Part shown: positions 43,417-52,365 of the stretch, in pieces
How positions within the stretch are numbered: position 1 is the stretch's first letter
Layout of the letters: each line of letters begins with the position of its first letter
Notes under the pieces: generated by a model
Seen by the model: the letters and a program-made list of their open reading frames with translations, nothing else
Databases searched by the model: none
What the model was told of the DNA's origin: nothing
Assembly (NCBI GenBank): GCA_021776595.1
Contig: JAJFFP010000008.1
Coordinates: forward strand, 1 to 64,000
DNA length: 64,000 nt
From: Robiginitomaculum sp.
GTDB taxonomy: Bacteria; Pseudomonadota; Alphaproteobacteria; Caulobacterales; Maricaulaceae
Direction of reading: 5' to 3'
Made by a program: the position numbers and the translations under genes

Positions 43417-44037
43417 TTAACCAGTGACTTTACACCCTGTGGTTTGTGCGCAAAGCATTTTGGTAGCGGCATTTATATTACCACCATTTCTGGCAATAAC
43501 GCCGGTTATTTCTGCGCGCTGATGCTGGCTGATCCACACCCCTGAGATTTCAATATCTACGACGCGCGGCTCGTTGTTAATGGTGATGATCCGCCATTTA
43601 ATTTCACGGGGTTTGTTTTTAACTGCACCGCCAGCAATGGTTGTATAAACAATGCTGTCTCCTGGCTTTCGTTCTTTGGTCTCATGAATTTGGATAACTT
43701 CATGACCGAAATCATCTAATTCTGAACGATAGACCCCAAGCGCGTAGTCTTGAAACGCTCTGGTAAATAGCGTTACCTGCGCTGGTGATGCCTTGGCCGC
43801 GTAAGGCCCCAGCACAAATCGCGCAATAACATTAACATCGGCAATTTGCAGAATTTCATTTTCAAATTCTTTTATGCGTTTATTCTCATCCATGGAAGGG
43901 TCTGCCAGGACATCCAGCACACGGTTAACTTTCTCCTGCACAAAGTGCATCGCCTCCTCGGAAGCGATCAAAGGTTTTGCCAACAAGGTGGAGACAGAAA
44001 ATATTATAAGAAACATCAGGCGCATGAACACATCCAT
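43417..44037 (-). CDS. mlaC: MlaC-family phospholipid-binding protein
   Basis: 206-residue periplasmic protein with a signal peptide to about residue 25. The MlaC/Ttg2D core is recognisable (RFVLGPYAAKASPAQVTLFTRAFQDYALGVYRSEL split across about 75-110, and a GVWISQHQR motif near 165). MlaC shuttles phospholipids between the outer-membrane MlaA complex and the inner-membrane MlaFEDB transporter. It starts 9 bp after the mlaA-like gene, so the two are coupled. The mlaFEDB genes are not in this window. Confidence 0.88.
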   Translation of the reverse strand: MDVFMRLMFLIIFSVSTLLAKPLIASEEAMHFVQEKVNRVLDVLADPSMDENKRIKEFENEILQIADVNVIARFVLGPYAAKASPAQVTLFTRAFQDYALGVYRSELDDFGHEVIQIHETKERKPGDSIVYTTIAGGAVKNKPREIKWRIITINNEPRVVDIEISGVWISQHQRAEITGVIARNGGNINAATKMLCAQTTGCKVTG

Positions 44038-44046
44038 TAAAACTTA

Positions 44047-44799
44047 TTATTGTACGGTGCCAACATTGAAATCAGGCAGGTCCTCCAGATTATCTTTACC
44101 ATTGGTTATGGCGCTTGCACGGGTCTGCCAATAGAGGTCTCGCACACTGGTATATTCATCAAAAGCGCTCTCTCTCATTTTATTTACAGACTGCAATGAC
44201 CGGCTGCGCTTATCCGTAAATTTAAGAACGCGTTTGGTCGTTGTGAATGTATTTTTGTCATCAAAGCGCGTGTAAGTCAGGGGTGCAAAAAAATGATCAG
44301 GAAACCGTCCAATAGTAGCACGAAGACTGCTTGGTCCCAGAATTGGCAATACAAGATACGGCCCCGGACCAATCCCTGTAACCGCCATGGTCTGTCCAAA
44401 ATCTTCCTTATGCCGCTCCATCCCTTCTGCTTTTGCGACATCAAACAACCCGCCAATGCCAACGGTTGAATTAAGGGCAAAACGCGAAAGCGTATTACCG
44501 GCCCGTGCCCATTCTCCCTGCAAAATATCATTGGCCAGCACCACAGGGCTACGTAAATTTTGGAAAAAATTACGAAGACCATTGCGCGCGGGTTTTGGGG
44601 TAATGGCCATGTATGTCTTGCTGACAGGTATCAAAATAGTCTTGTCCAGATTGGTGTTGAGATCAAACATGGCGCGGTTAAAAGGCTCCAATGGGTCCCC
44701 ATGCGTCTGACTATTCTGACTGGCACAACCGCCAACCCAGAGAAAAAAGAACAGGACGAGGAAGCGAAATAAGCGCCATACCATTGGTGTCTTCCTCAT
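44047..44799 (-). CDS. mlaA: MlaA/VacJ family lipoprotein (paralogue 1)
   Basis: 250 residues with lipobox VGGC (lipid on Cys25). The family core GDPLEPFNRAMFDLN ... RSPVVLANDILQGEWARAG ... RFALNSTVGIGGLFDVA ... GPYLVLPILGPSS is complete. MlaA sits in the outer membrane and removes misplaced phospholipids from the outer leaflet, handing them to MlaC, whose gene is next. A second close paralogue lies 60 bp upstream on the same strand. Length agrees with the family. Confidence 0.93.
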   Translation of the reverse strand: MRKTPMVWRLFRFLVLFFFLWVGGCASQNSQTHGDPLEPFNRAMFDLNTNLDKTILIPVSKTYMAITPKPARNGLRNFFQNLRSPVVLANDILQGEWARAGNTLSRFALNSTVGIGGLFDVAKAEGMERHKEDFGQTMAVTGIGPGPYLVLPILGPSSLRATIGRFPDHFFAPLTYTRFDDKNTFTTTKRVLKFTDKRSRSLQSVNKMRESAFDEYTSVRDLYWQTRASAITNGKDNLEDLPDFNVGTVQ

Positions 44800-44859
44800 T
44801 ACTGATCATGTTCATAAGCACTGTAACATGAACGACCGCTGAACACGAACTCAAGCGGA

Positions 44860-45594
44860 TCACTCCAACAGATTAAAATCTGGAAGGTCATCCATATCAA
44901 TGGCCCCATCGGTAATGGCATCTTTTCGTATCTGCTCGTAATAACTGCGGATGCTGACATATTCATCCAACGTATTTTTCCGTATGAGCTTCATATCTTG
45001 CAAGGTTTCAACGCGCCGATCCATGGTGTTTAGGGCCAGTCGAACCCGTCCGAATGTCTGTTTACCCTTGAAGCGGGTAAAACTAAGCGGAGAAAGAGTT
45101 AGCTCGGTAGCCAATCCGGTCAGATCGCGCATATTGCTGGGACCAAAAAGCGGCAGCACAAGATATGGCCCCGCCGATATGCCTTTGGTGGCCAGGGTCT
45201 GACCCAAATCTTCATAGTGTTTTTCGATACCAGCTCCCTTGGCAACATCAACTACACCGCCAAGTCCTACGGTCGAATTTATGGCAAAACGCGCTGTGGT
45301 TTTGGCAGCTCGCTTCCATTTACCCTGCAATATATCATTGGCCAGAACCACAGGGCTTTGCAGATTATCCAGAAAATTGCGCACCCCCTTACGGACAGGT
45401 CTTGGGGTAATCGTTTGATAGGTCTTGGCAACAGGTTTTAGCACCGCCTTATCAGCCACCGTGTTAAAAGCAAAAACTGCACGGTTCATTGGCTCCAGCG
45501 GATCGCCTTCACTATGCCGCCATGGCAAATGCGCACAAGAGCTTACAAAAAACCCTATGCTCAACACCAGTGTTGATCTGCCAAATCGATCCAA
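44860..45594 (-). CDS. MlaA/VacJ family lipoprotein (paralogue 2)
   Basis: 244 residues with lipobox VSSC (lipid on Cys20) and the same full MlaA core (GDPLEPMNRAVFAFN ... SPVVLANDILQGKWKRA ... RFAINSTVGLGGVVDVA ... GPYLVLPLFGPSN). Clearly a tandem duplicate of the next gene, but already well diverged, and both end in a DLPDFN motif. The operon order is mlaA2-mlaA1-mlaC. Whether the two have separate partners or substrates cannot be seen; both retain the lipid-passage helix region. Confidence 0.92.
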   Translation of the reverse strand: MDRFGRSTLVLSIGFFVSSCAHLPWRHSEGDPLEPMNRAVFAFNTVADKAVLKPVAKTYQTITPRPVRKGVRNFLDNLQSPVVLANDILQGKWKRAAKTTARFAINSTVGLGGVVDVAKGAGIEKHYEDLGQTLATKGISAGPYLVLPLFGPSNMRDLTGLATELTLSPLSFTRFKGKQTFGRVRLALNTMDRRVETLQDMKLIRKNTLDEYVSIRSYYEQIRKDAITDGAIDMDDLPDFNLLE

Positions 45595-45692
45595 AATATG
45601 TCCCCACTACTTTGACACATGATGATTACACGTGATCAGATAGCGGGGAAACCGTTTTCAACGCCACGGTGCAATCCAGGGCTTTGGCACAC

Positions 45693-47303
45693 TTAATGTC
45701 CAGCCTTGATAATATCGGCGATTTTTTCGGCAATCATGATGGTCGGGGCATTGGTGTTCCCCCCGACCAGACGCGGCATGACTGAGGCATCAACGACGCG
45801 CAGATTCTTCGCGCCATAAACCCGGCAATGCGGATCCACCACCGCCATTTCATCTTTGGCTGGCCCCATTTTACAGGTACCGATGGGGTGAAACAGGGTT
45901 TCGGTCTTTTCACGCACGAAGGCCTCCCAGTCTGCATCATTTTGCGGCAAGTTTTCCGGGGCCTGTAACGCCTTGCGTTCATCATCAAATGCCGGCGCTT
46001 GCAGAATATCCAGTGCCATTTTTGCGCCATTAATCTGGGTTTGCAGATCATGACCACGGGTCAGGTATTGGGGGTCAATCACCGGATGGTCTTCGGGGTC
46101 GCTGCTGGCCAGACGGATGGTGCCACGCGAATCCGGGTAAAGCACATAACTGTGCAAAGTGATGCCGTGAATTTTGCTGCGCGGCTCACCTCTGGCCGCC
46201 ACGATGGCAGGCACGAAATGAAACTGTATATCTGGCTCATCCTCGCCTTTCGTGCTGGCAAAGCCGCCGGTTTCTGCCGCATTGGAGGTCAACATACCCT
46301 TTTTGGTAAAAATATAACGCACCGCCTCGGTAATCTGCTTGGGCAGTGCGCGCAGGCTATAGGCATAGGATCGCGCGGTCTTGCCAGTAAAGGCAACACC
46401 GGTATCCAAATGATCCTGCAAGTTCTCGCCCACACCTGGCCGATCCACGGCAACGCTTATGCCCATTTCGCGCAAATGTTCTGCCGGTCCGATGCCCGAA
46501 AGCATGAGGATTTGCGGCGAGTTTACCGCCCCGCCGGTGACGATGACTTCACGGCGGGCGATGAGGTCTTTTTCTTCACCATTTTGTTTGATCCGAACCC
46601 CAATGGCCCGTGTCCCATCCATCAATACTTTCGTGGCCAGGGTTTCGACCATGATGGTCAAATTAGCTCGTGCCTGCACCTCGGCGTTTAGATAGCCTGC
46701 GGCGGCAGAGCACCGCCGCCCATTACGTTGCGTGACCTGATATGGACCGACACCCAGACGGTTTTGGCCATTAAAATCATCATTCTTGGGCAGGCCCCGC
46801 TCCATGCCTGCACGCACGAAGGCTTCGCTTAAAGGGTTAATGTAACGAAGGTCCGATACGCATAATGGCCCGCCAGCGCCGTGAAACTGGTCCTGTATGC
46901 TTTGCTGATCCTCTGATTTTCGAAAATATGGCAAAACATCGCTCCAGCCAAACCCTTGCGCGCCCAGGGCCTGCCAGGCCTCATAATCCACCTGGCCTCC
47001 GCGTATGTAGACCATGGCATTGATTGATGAAGAACCGCCCAGGGTCTTGCCCCGTGGCCAGTAAAGTTCACGATTATTCAACGCCGCCTGCGGCGCGGTT
47101 TCATAATGCCAGTTCAGATCATCCGAATAGATGGCATCAACGATCATGGCGGGGGTATGTATGGCGGCGCGATCATCGCGCGGCCCGGCTTCCAAAAGGC
47201 AAACACTCACATCCCGGTATTCGGTCAGGCGACTTGCCAGACATGCTCCTGCTGACCCAGCCCCGGTAATGATATAATCAAACCCGGTTATATTTTTACC
47301 CAT
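45693..47303 (-). CDS. GMC-family oxidoreductase (choline dehydrogenase-like)
   Basis: 536-residue FAD-dependent alcohol dehydrogenase of the glucose-methanol-choline family. FAD motif DYIITGAGSAGACLASRL near the N-terminus, GMC signature 1 (PRGKTLGGSSSINAMVYIRG), signature 2 (GGAVNSPQILMLSGIGP) and the C-terminal HPIGTCKMG plus NTNAPTIMIAEK regions are present. It oxidises an alcohol to an aldehyde; choline, a polyol or an aromatic alcohol are all possible. No betB or betI gene is nearby, so betA is not justified. ATG 47303 has GGAGGGAAA before it. Confidence 0.9.
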   Translation of the reverse strand: MGKNITGFDYIITGAGSAGACLASRLTEYRDVSVCLLEAGPRDDRAAIHTPAMIVDAIYSDDLNWHYETAPQAALNNRELYWPRGKTLGGSSSINAMVYIRGGQVDYEAWQALGAQGFGWSDVLPYFRKSEDQQSIQDQFHGAGGPLCVSDLRYINPLSEAFVRAGMERGLPKNDDFNGQNRLGVGPYQVTQRNGRRCSAAAGYLNAEVQARANLTIMVETLATKVLMDGTRAIGVRIKQNGEEKDLIARREVIVTGGAVNSPQILMLSGIGPAEHLREMGISVAVDRPGVGENLQDHLDTGVAFTGKTARSYAYSLRALPKQITEAVRYIFTKKGMLTSNAAETGGFASTKGEDEPDIQFHFVPAIVAARGEPRSKIHGITLHSYVLYPDSRGTIRLASSDPEDHPVIDPQYLTRGHDLQTQINGAKMALDILQAPAFDDERKALQAPENLPQNDADWEAFVREKTETLFHPIGTCKMGPAKDEMAVVDPHCRVYGAKNLRVVDASVMPRLVGGNTNAPTIMIAEKIADIIKAGH

Positions 47304-47377
47304 AATTTCCCTCCGTTTTGGCGAGTATAAGTGAACAGCGTTCACCAACAAAGCAGAAAATGGCCTTAATTCATATG

Positions 47378-48868
47378 TTAGTTTGCCCGTGTGCGCACAC
47401 GGGATAAGGCGTTTGCCCAGCCTTCTCGTTTATCATTGCGCTCCCTGGCGTCCATTATGGGGGAAAAGCTGGCCTCTACTTGCCAGTGTTGATCCACATC
47501 CATTAAATTTTCAAATATCCCGGCCCCGATTCCAGCCAGCATAGCCACGCCAAAGGCGGTGGTTTCAGTAATCCTGGGGCGTTGGACCGGCAAGTCCAGA
47601 ATATCAGATAAAAACTGCATGAGCCAGTTGTTGGAACTCATGCCACCATCAACTTTCAAGGACTTTGGCGAAATACCATCAGCTTTCATGGCATCTATCA
47701 TATCCGCACACTGATAGGCCACAGCCTCCAGGCCCGCACGGGCAATTTCCGCTTTGCCCGTGCCGCGTGTCAGGCCAATCAGGGCACCACGCGCCGCCGC
47801 ATCCCACCAGGGGGCGCCAAGACCGGCAAAGGCGGGCACCAGATAAACTCCGCCGGTATCTTTAATAGAACGGGCTAAAACTTCGCTCTCACTGGCTTCG
47901 CTGATAATGCCGGGGCCATCGCGCAGCCATTGCAATGTTGAACCCGCAGACAATATGGAGCCTTCCAACGCGTAGGAGCGCACACCCTCCAATTCCCAGG
48001 CAATGGTGCTAAGCAGCCGGTGCTTGGAACGCACCATCTGGTTGCCGGTATTGGCCAGCATAAAGGCCCCGGTGCCAAAAGTGATTTTACTCTCCCCAGG
48101 CCGGTAACAGGCTTGTCCAATGGCAGCGGCCTGTTGATCCCCGGCCATGGCCGTAATCGGTAACCCCGCCCCCGGCAAACCAGAAGCAATCAAGGCAAAC
48201 TTACCTGCATTGGGACATACCGCCGGGAGCAATGCCACCGGAACCTGAAACAGGTCCAGCAATTCCTCATCCCAGTCACCTCCTCGAATATCAAAAAGGC
48301 TGGTGCGCGAAGCATTGGTGGAATCGCTAAGGTGCACACCACCGGAAAGTCGCCAGAGCAAAAAGCTCTCCACCGTTCCAAACGCCAACTCCCCGGCTTC
48401 GGCGCGGGCGCGTGCCCCCGGTATTTCGTCCAAAATCCAGGCGATTTTACTGGCCGAGAAATACGGGTCGAGCAACAAGCCGGTGCGCTCGCTCACCAGA
48501 GGCTCATATCCCTGCCCGGCCAAACCTGCGCAAACGTCAGCTGTGCGCCGGTCCTGCCAGACGATTGCATTATAAATCGGCAAACCTGTTACCCTGTCCC
48601 AGATGATACTGGTTTCACGCTGGTTGGTAATGCCACAGGTCAGCACTTCCCAACCACTCTCGCGGGCATGCTCCAGGGCTTCACTAATAACCGCGCAAGT
48701 GCTGTCCCATATTTCTTCGGGGTCATGCTCTACCCAGCCTGGATGGGGATAGATTTGCGCAAATTCGCGCTGGGCAAGGGCAATAATTTCGCCTTGTAAA
48801 CTGAAAACGATGGCACGACTTGATGTGGTGCCCTGATCAATGGCTAATATGGCATGTTTGTCGGCCAG
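47378..48868 (-). CDS. glpK: glycerol kinase, with a probable CTG start codon
   Basis: Phosphorylates glycerol to glycerol 3-phosphate in the cytoplasm. 496 residues from 48868: LADKHAILAIDQGTTSSRAI, then PGWVEHDPEEIW, CGITNQRET and the downstream FGGY-kinase motifs (ITAMAGDQQAA, FGTGAFMLANTG, KVDGGMSSNNWLMQ) give a full-length enzyme. The conserved N-terminus has no in-frame ATG, GTG or TTG: an in-frame TAA lies just upstream, then the best start is CTG at 48868-48866, seven bases after AAGGGAG (an ATT one codon earlier is the only rival). Translation from the first GTG would lose about 74 residues including the ATP loop. Divergent from glpD. Confidence 0.92.
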   Translation of the reverse strand: MADKHAILAIDQGTTSSRAIVFSLQGEIIALAQREFAQIYPHPGWVEHDPEEIWDSTCAVISEALEHARESGWEVLTCGITNQRETSIIWDRVTGLPIYNAIVWQDRRTADVCAGLAGQGYEPLVSERTGLLLDPYFSASKIAWILDEIPGARARAEAGELAFGTVESFLLWRLSGGVHLSDSTNASRTSLFDIRGGDWDEELLDLFQVPVALLPAVCPNAGKFALIASGLPGAGLPITAMAGDQQAAAIGQACYRPGESKITFGTGAFMLANTGNQMVRSKHRLLSTIAWELEGVRSYALEGSILSAGSTLQWLRDGPGIISEASESEVLARSIKDTGGVYLVPAFAGLGAPWWDAAARGALIGLTRGTGKAEIARAGLEAVAYQCADMIDAMKADGISPKSLKVDGGMSSNNWLMQFLSDILDLPVQRPRITETTAFGVAMLAGIGAGIFENLMDVDQHWQVEASFSPIMDARERNDKREGWANALSRVRTRAN

Positions 48869-48952
48869 AATTTCACTCCCTTTATGGTCTTAATGATAAA
48901 TCCTAGCAGAGATGAGGCTGACAGGAACCAAAAAATCAGCCAATGATAAGCG
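48869..48952. promoter_or_regulatory. divergent glpK-glpD promoter region
   Basis: 84 bp that must hold both promoters and the two ribosome sites (AAGGGAG for glpK; AAGCG-type for glpD). A shared GlpR-type operator would be expected in such a layout, but no clear palindrome is visible and glpR and glpF are not in the window. Confidence 0.5.
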
Positions 48953-50437
48953 ATGAGTGATATAACTGACCTTCTGATTATTGGCGGCGGCATAAATGGT
49001 GCCGGCATTGCCCGTGATGCTGCCGGGCGCGGCCTCTCGGTTGTGTTATGCGAACAGGGCGATTTGGCCGGAGCCACATCATCGGCCAGCACCAAAATGG
49101 TGCATGGTGGTTTGCGTTATCTTGAATATTATGAATTTGGACTGGTCCGCGAAGCCCTGGCCGAGCGTGAACGGCTTTTGCACATTTCGCCCAATTTGGT
49201 CACACCCTTGCGCCTGATCCTGCCCCATGATGCCAAAACGCGCCCGGCCTGGATGATCCGTAGCGCATTGTGGCTCTATGACCATTTGGGCGGTGGCTCA
49301 TCCCTGCCCCGTTCGGGCTCAACGCACCTCGAAAGTTGTGATGAGGCCAAAACACTGCGCCACCAGCAGGGCAAAGCATTTCTGTATTCAGACGCCCGCA
49401 CCGATGATGCCCGCATGGTGGTGGTAAATGCGCTGGATGCAAAAGAGCGAGGCGCGAAAATCCACCCTCATACCAAAGTAATATCCTGCAAACGGCAGGG
49501 TCAGCACTGGCTGGTGAAGGCAAAAAGCAAAAAGGGTGATGAAAAGTCCTGGAAGGCGCGCGCCCTGGTCAATGCTGCCGGGCCATGGGTGGACGTTATA
49601 GATGATTGCACCGGCGCCAGTGCTGTTAAAGGCATGCGTCTGGTCAAGGGTAGCCATATTGTATTGCCAAAGTTGTTTGATGGACCACGCGGGTTTTTAT
49701 TTCAAAACCATGACCGGCGGGTTTTATTTGCCTTGCCCTGGCAGGGTGAATTCACCCTTTTTGGCACGACCGATACACCGTTTCATGGTAACCCCTATGA
49801 AGCAAAACTGGATGACCATGAACAGGATTATCTGCTTGAGGCGCTCAATCATTTTTTTGCAAGCCAAACCACTTCTGATGACATTGTCTGGTCCTATGCC
49901 GGGGTGCGCGCCCTCTTTGGCGATCTGGAACTGGATGCCTCCAAGCTCTCGCGGGAATATCATCTGGCCTTAACGGATACGCTTGAAGGTGCGCCGGTGC
50001 TGACTGTTCTAGGTGGTAAAATCACAACCTTTCGGGCCTTGGCTGAAAAAGCCGTCAACAAAATTGCGCCGCGTCTTGGAAATTCAGCACCGCAATGGAC
50101 AGGCACAACGATATTGCCTGGCGGCGATCTGCCCAATCGGTCATTGGCTCAATTCGAACAGGAAATGGCGAAAAAATACCCATTCTTGCCAGAGAAGATG
50201 CGAAACAGGTTATGCTGCGCCTATGGCACACGTTTGAGCCGTATTATCGGCAATGCCAAAGCCTTAACCAATCTTGGCAGGCATTTTGGTGGCGGGCTGT
50301 ATGAGGCCGAACTCAATTATCTCAAAACGTATGAATGGGCCAGCAGTGCCGAAGATGTGCTTTGGCGACGCACCAAGCTGGGCCTGTTCCTGAGCAATGC
50401 AGAACAGGTTGAACTGACTAAAAAGTTTAATACATAA
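48953..50437 (+). CDS. glpD: aerobic glycerol-3-phosphate dehydrogenase (FAD)
   Basis: 494-residue flavoenzyme at the inner membrane that oxidises glycerol 3-phosphate to dihydroxyacetone phosphate and feeds electrons to quinone. FAD motif LLIIGGGINGAGIARDAAGRG split at residues 7-27, substrate-site STKMVHGGLRYLE, and the late GGKITTFRALAEKAV motif are present; the C-terminal DAO_C domain is complete. Divergent from glpK, so the two enzymes form one glycerol-use module. Stop lies 2 bp from the convergent unknown secreted gene. Confidence 0.96.
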   Translation: MSDITDLLIIGGGINGAGIARDAAGRGLSVVLCEQGDLAGATSSASTKMVHGGLRYLEYYEFGLVREALAERERLLHISPNLVTPLRLILPHDAKTRPAWMIRSALWLYDHLGGGSSLPRSGSTHLESCDEAKTLRHQQGKAFLYSDARTDDARMVVVNALDAKERGAKIHPHTKVISCKRQGQHWLVKAKSKKGDEKSWKARALVNAAGPWVDVIDDCTGASAVKGMRLVKGSHIVLPKLFDGPRGFLFQNHDRRVLFALPWQGEFTLFGTTDTPFHGNPYEAKLDDHEQDYLLEALNHFFASQTTSDDIVWSYAGVRALFGDLELDASKLSREYHLALTDTLEGAPVLTVLGGKITTFRALAEKAVNKIAPRLGNSAPQWTGTTILPGGDLPNRSLAQFEQEMAKKYPFLPEKMRNRLCCAYGTRLSRIIGNAKALTNLGRHFGGGLYEAELNYLKTYEWASSAEDVLWRRTKLGLFLSNAEQVELTKKFNT

Positions 50438-50439
50438 AT

Positions 50440-51858
50440 TTAGTGCGGCTTATCACCTGGCGCTGGTCCAGGGTCTTTATGCTCCAGCGGTTTGGCACCA
50501 TTATTGAGGCCGCTGCCAGCGCGATTACAGGCCTCATTATTGGCATCGCCACAATTTATCGCGGCACCAATATCCGTTTTAGGGACATTGCGACCAAGTA
50601 TGCCTTTGTATTGACCACCAGCCCCCGGTTGAGAAGTCATACCTTTTGGGTCCGGTGTTGCCGTCATACATTTGCCCAGTGCCGGGTTCCAATTGCAATC
50701 GTCGGCAGGGCCGGAACTGGCGCTATCGGGTGCGGCCTGTCCCGAAGGAGACCCTCGCCCTCTCGATTCGCTATGGGTTTCAGAGTCTTTGTCGCCAAAT
50801 TCATCATAAGTTACAATATGGTCAGTTCTGGTTCCATCCTGATGGTAAACCGTCGCGCTATGGCCCGATGTTCCATCATCATTAAAAATCATCGTTTCCT
50901 CGACGCGTTCACCCTGCTCATTTTGACCCTGCCTACGCCTGACCGCTGAGCCATCTCTAAAACTCGTTGTCCAGCTTGATCTGACAGAGAGCCTGCCAGT
51001 ATCATAGGAACCCACTCTAAACGAGCTTACGCTCCGTGGGTCTTCAATCTGATCCCTTGGATCGCTTGGGCCTGCACTGGCCCGCCCCGTCTCATTGTTA
51101 TTACCACCATCAAAACAATTCTGTGGATTTGGCCCCATAATGCAATCACGAATGGACCCGCCAGAGGCTTCGGGCGATGCTTTCCCGGCATTCAGATTAT
51201 CACGCAAGCAGTTGGCCCGATCGGCGCTCTGGCTGCAATCCTGCCGCTCTCCTGTCTCGCGCCCCATGGCCTGCGCCGCTGGTGAGCCAAGATCACGAAG
51301 GCGTTGCAGCTCTTTAACCTGTTTCATGCGCCCGCTGGCTTCACCGATTTTTTTTGCCCGCACGGCAGACTGGCTTAATACCGGTGCGGAAAGGACAACG
51401 CCCGCACTTTTGGTATTCAGTTTTTTGTCCTGATTTTGCGTTATACCCCGATTGCATCTTGCGATCTGCTCTTGATTAAAAGGATAGCCTTTGACGGGAG
51501 CCGCTGCACTTGGTTGTTTGCGCAAGCGAAAGGAGCTGACTGGGCCAACCTGAAGCGCCAGTTTTTGACAGGCATTTACGCCAAAGCCGGCATATTTGAC
51601 ATTGGTGCTGCACACACGGCCCTTGCAGACCCAGTTAATGCCAGAGGATTTAACCGTGCCCTGAATTTTGGATGGGCGTTGCGTCACCACTTCAAACTCA
51701 AACGGATAAAGTGTGTTTTTGGTTATATGTAAATTATTTAGCGCAGAAGGTGCCGTCTTTATCGTACGGCTCTGCGCCAGGGCGTGAAGTGGAACTAAAA
51801 GCAGGGTAAGCAAAGCCAACCCGGCCAAAATCATCTTTTGCGAATGATTGATTTGCAT
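50440..51858 (-). CDS. large secreted protein of unknown function
   Basis: 472 residues with a signal peptide (helix at about 9-28, cleavage near ALAQS). Order: an N-terminal globular part with paired cysteines (NWVCKGRVCSTNVKYAG ... NACQKLALQVGPV, about 75-115), a basic middle, then a low-complexity region rich in Gly, Ser, Asp, Asn, Arg with further cysteine pairs, and an ETMIFNDDGTSGHSATVYHQDGTRTDHI-like beta-repeat area (about 330-375) that looks like YwqK/RHS-type short repeats. The tail is Pro/Gly-rich. I do not recognise the whole protein; the first part resembles a short cysteine module found in alphaproteobacterial secreted proteins. A longer N-terminus is possible but would hide the signal peptide. 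Confidence 0.7.
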   Translation of the reverse strand: MQINHSQKMILAGLALLTLLLVPLHALAQSRTIKTAPSALNNLHITKNTLYPFEFEVVTQRPSKIQGTVKSSGINWVCKGRVCSTNVKYAGFGVNACQKLALQVGPVSSFRLRKQPSAAAPVKGYPFNQEQIARCNRGITQNQDKKLNTKSAGVVLSAPVLSQSAVRAKKIGEASGRMKQVKELQRLRDLGSPAAQAMGRETGERQDCSQSADRANCLRDNLNAGKASPEASGGSIRDCIMGPNPQNCFDGGNNNETGRASAGPSDPRDQIEDPRSVSSFRVGSYDTGRLSVRSSWTTSFRDGSAVRRRQGQNEQGERVEETMIFNDDGTSGHSATVYHQDGTRTDHIVTYDEFGDKDSETHSESRGRGSPSGQAAPDSASSGPADDCNWNPALGKCMTATPDPKGMTSQPGAGGQYKGILGRNVPKTDIGAAINCGDANNEACNRAGSGLNNGAKPLEHKDPGPAPGDKPH

Positions 51859-51954
51859 TAGCGAACCTGTTTTCACAATACACCTCTTAGCTGTAATTTG
51901 CGCAATCATAGTGCTTTTCAGAGGTATTAGCAATTGCAGGTAACCCGTTATGTT

Positions 51955-52365
51955 CTAAAACATATTCAGCTCTAACCGGGCAATATCTGACATGCGCGAG
52001 GGGTCCCAGGGCGGATCAAAAGTCAAATTAACCTTCACATCGCGCACACCTTCAACCGAACGCGCTGCATTTTCCACCCAAATCGGCATTTCCCCGGCCA
52101 CCGGGCAACCAGGTGCTGTCAGGGTCATATCCACCTCGACATCGCGATCATCAGAAACGTCGACCTTATAGATCAGACCAAGTTCATAAATATCCACAGG
52201 TATTTCCGGGTCAAACACACTCTTGAAAGCGGCAATCAGTTCGTCGGTCAGACGATCCAGCTCTTCTTGAGGCAAGGCGTTTTCTTTTGCCGTGTCGGGA
52301 GTTTCAGCCGGTGTTGATAAATCAATTGTATCACGGACTTTCTTGTCCACTTCGCTCTCCATCAT
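51955..52365 (-). CDS. sufT: SUF system Fe-S assembly factor SufT (DUF59/MIP18 family)
   Basis: 136-residue protein: an acidic, flexible first 35 residues, then a complete DUF59 domain (VFDPEIPVDIYELGLIYKVDV ... LTAPGCPVAGEMP with the conserved cysteine in APGCP). SufT proteins assist maturation of Fe-S enzymes, acting after cluster assembly. The ATG overlaps the sufS stop (ATGA at 52362-52365). Last gene of the suf operon; an A-type carrier (sufA/erpA), often next in alphaproteobacteria, is absent here, the following gene being an unrelated secreted protein. Confidence 0.9.
   Translation of the reverse strand: MMESEVDKKVRDTIDLSTPAETPDTAKENALPQEELDRLTDELIAAFKSVFDPEIPVDIYELGLIYKVDVSDDRDVEVDMTLTAPGCPVAGEMPIWVENAARSVEGVRDVKVNLTFDPPWDPSRMSDIARLELNMF

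Noticed and set aside
45999-46691. 230-codon open frame antisense to the GMC oxidoreductase
   Set aside because: Shadow of a strongly coding gene; no start signal and no recognisable motif.
45693-47303. Assignment of the GMC oxidoreductase as choline dehydrogenase betA
   Set aside because: The family is clear but no betB, betI or transporter is nearby and GMC substrates vary widely.
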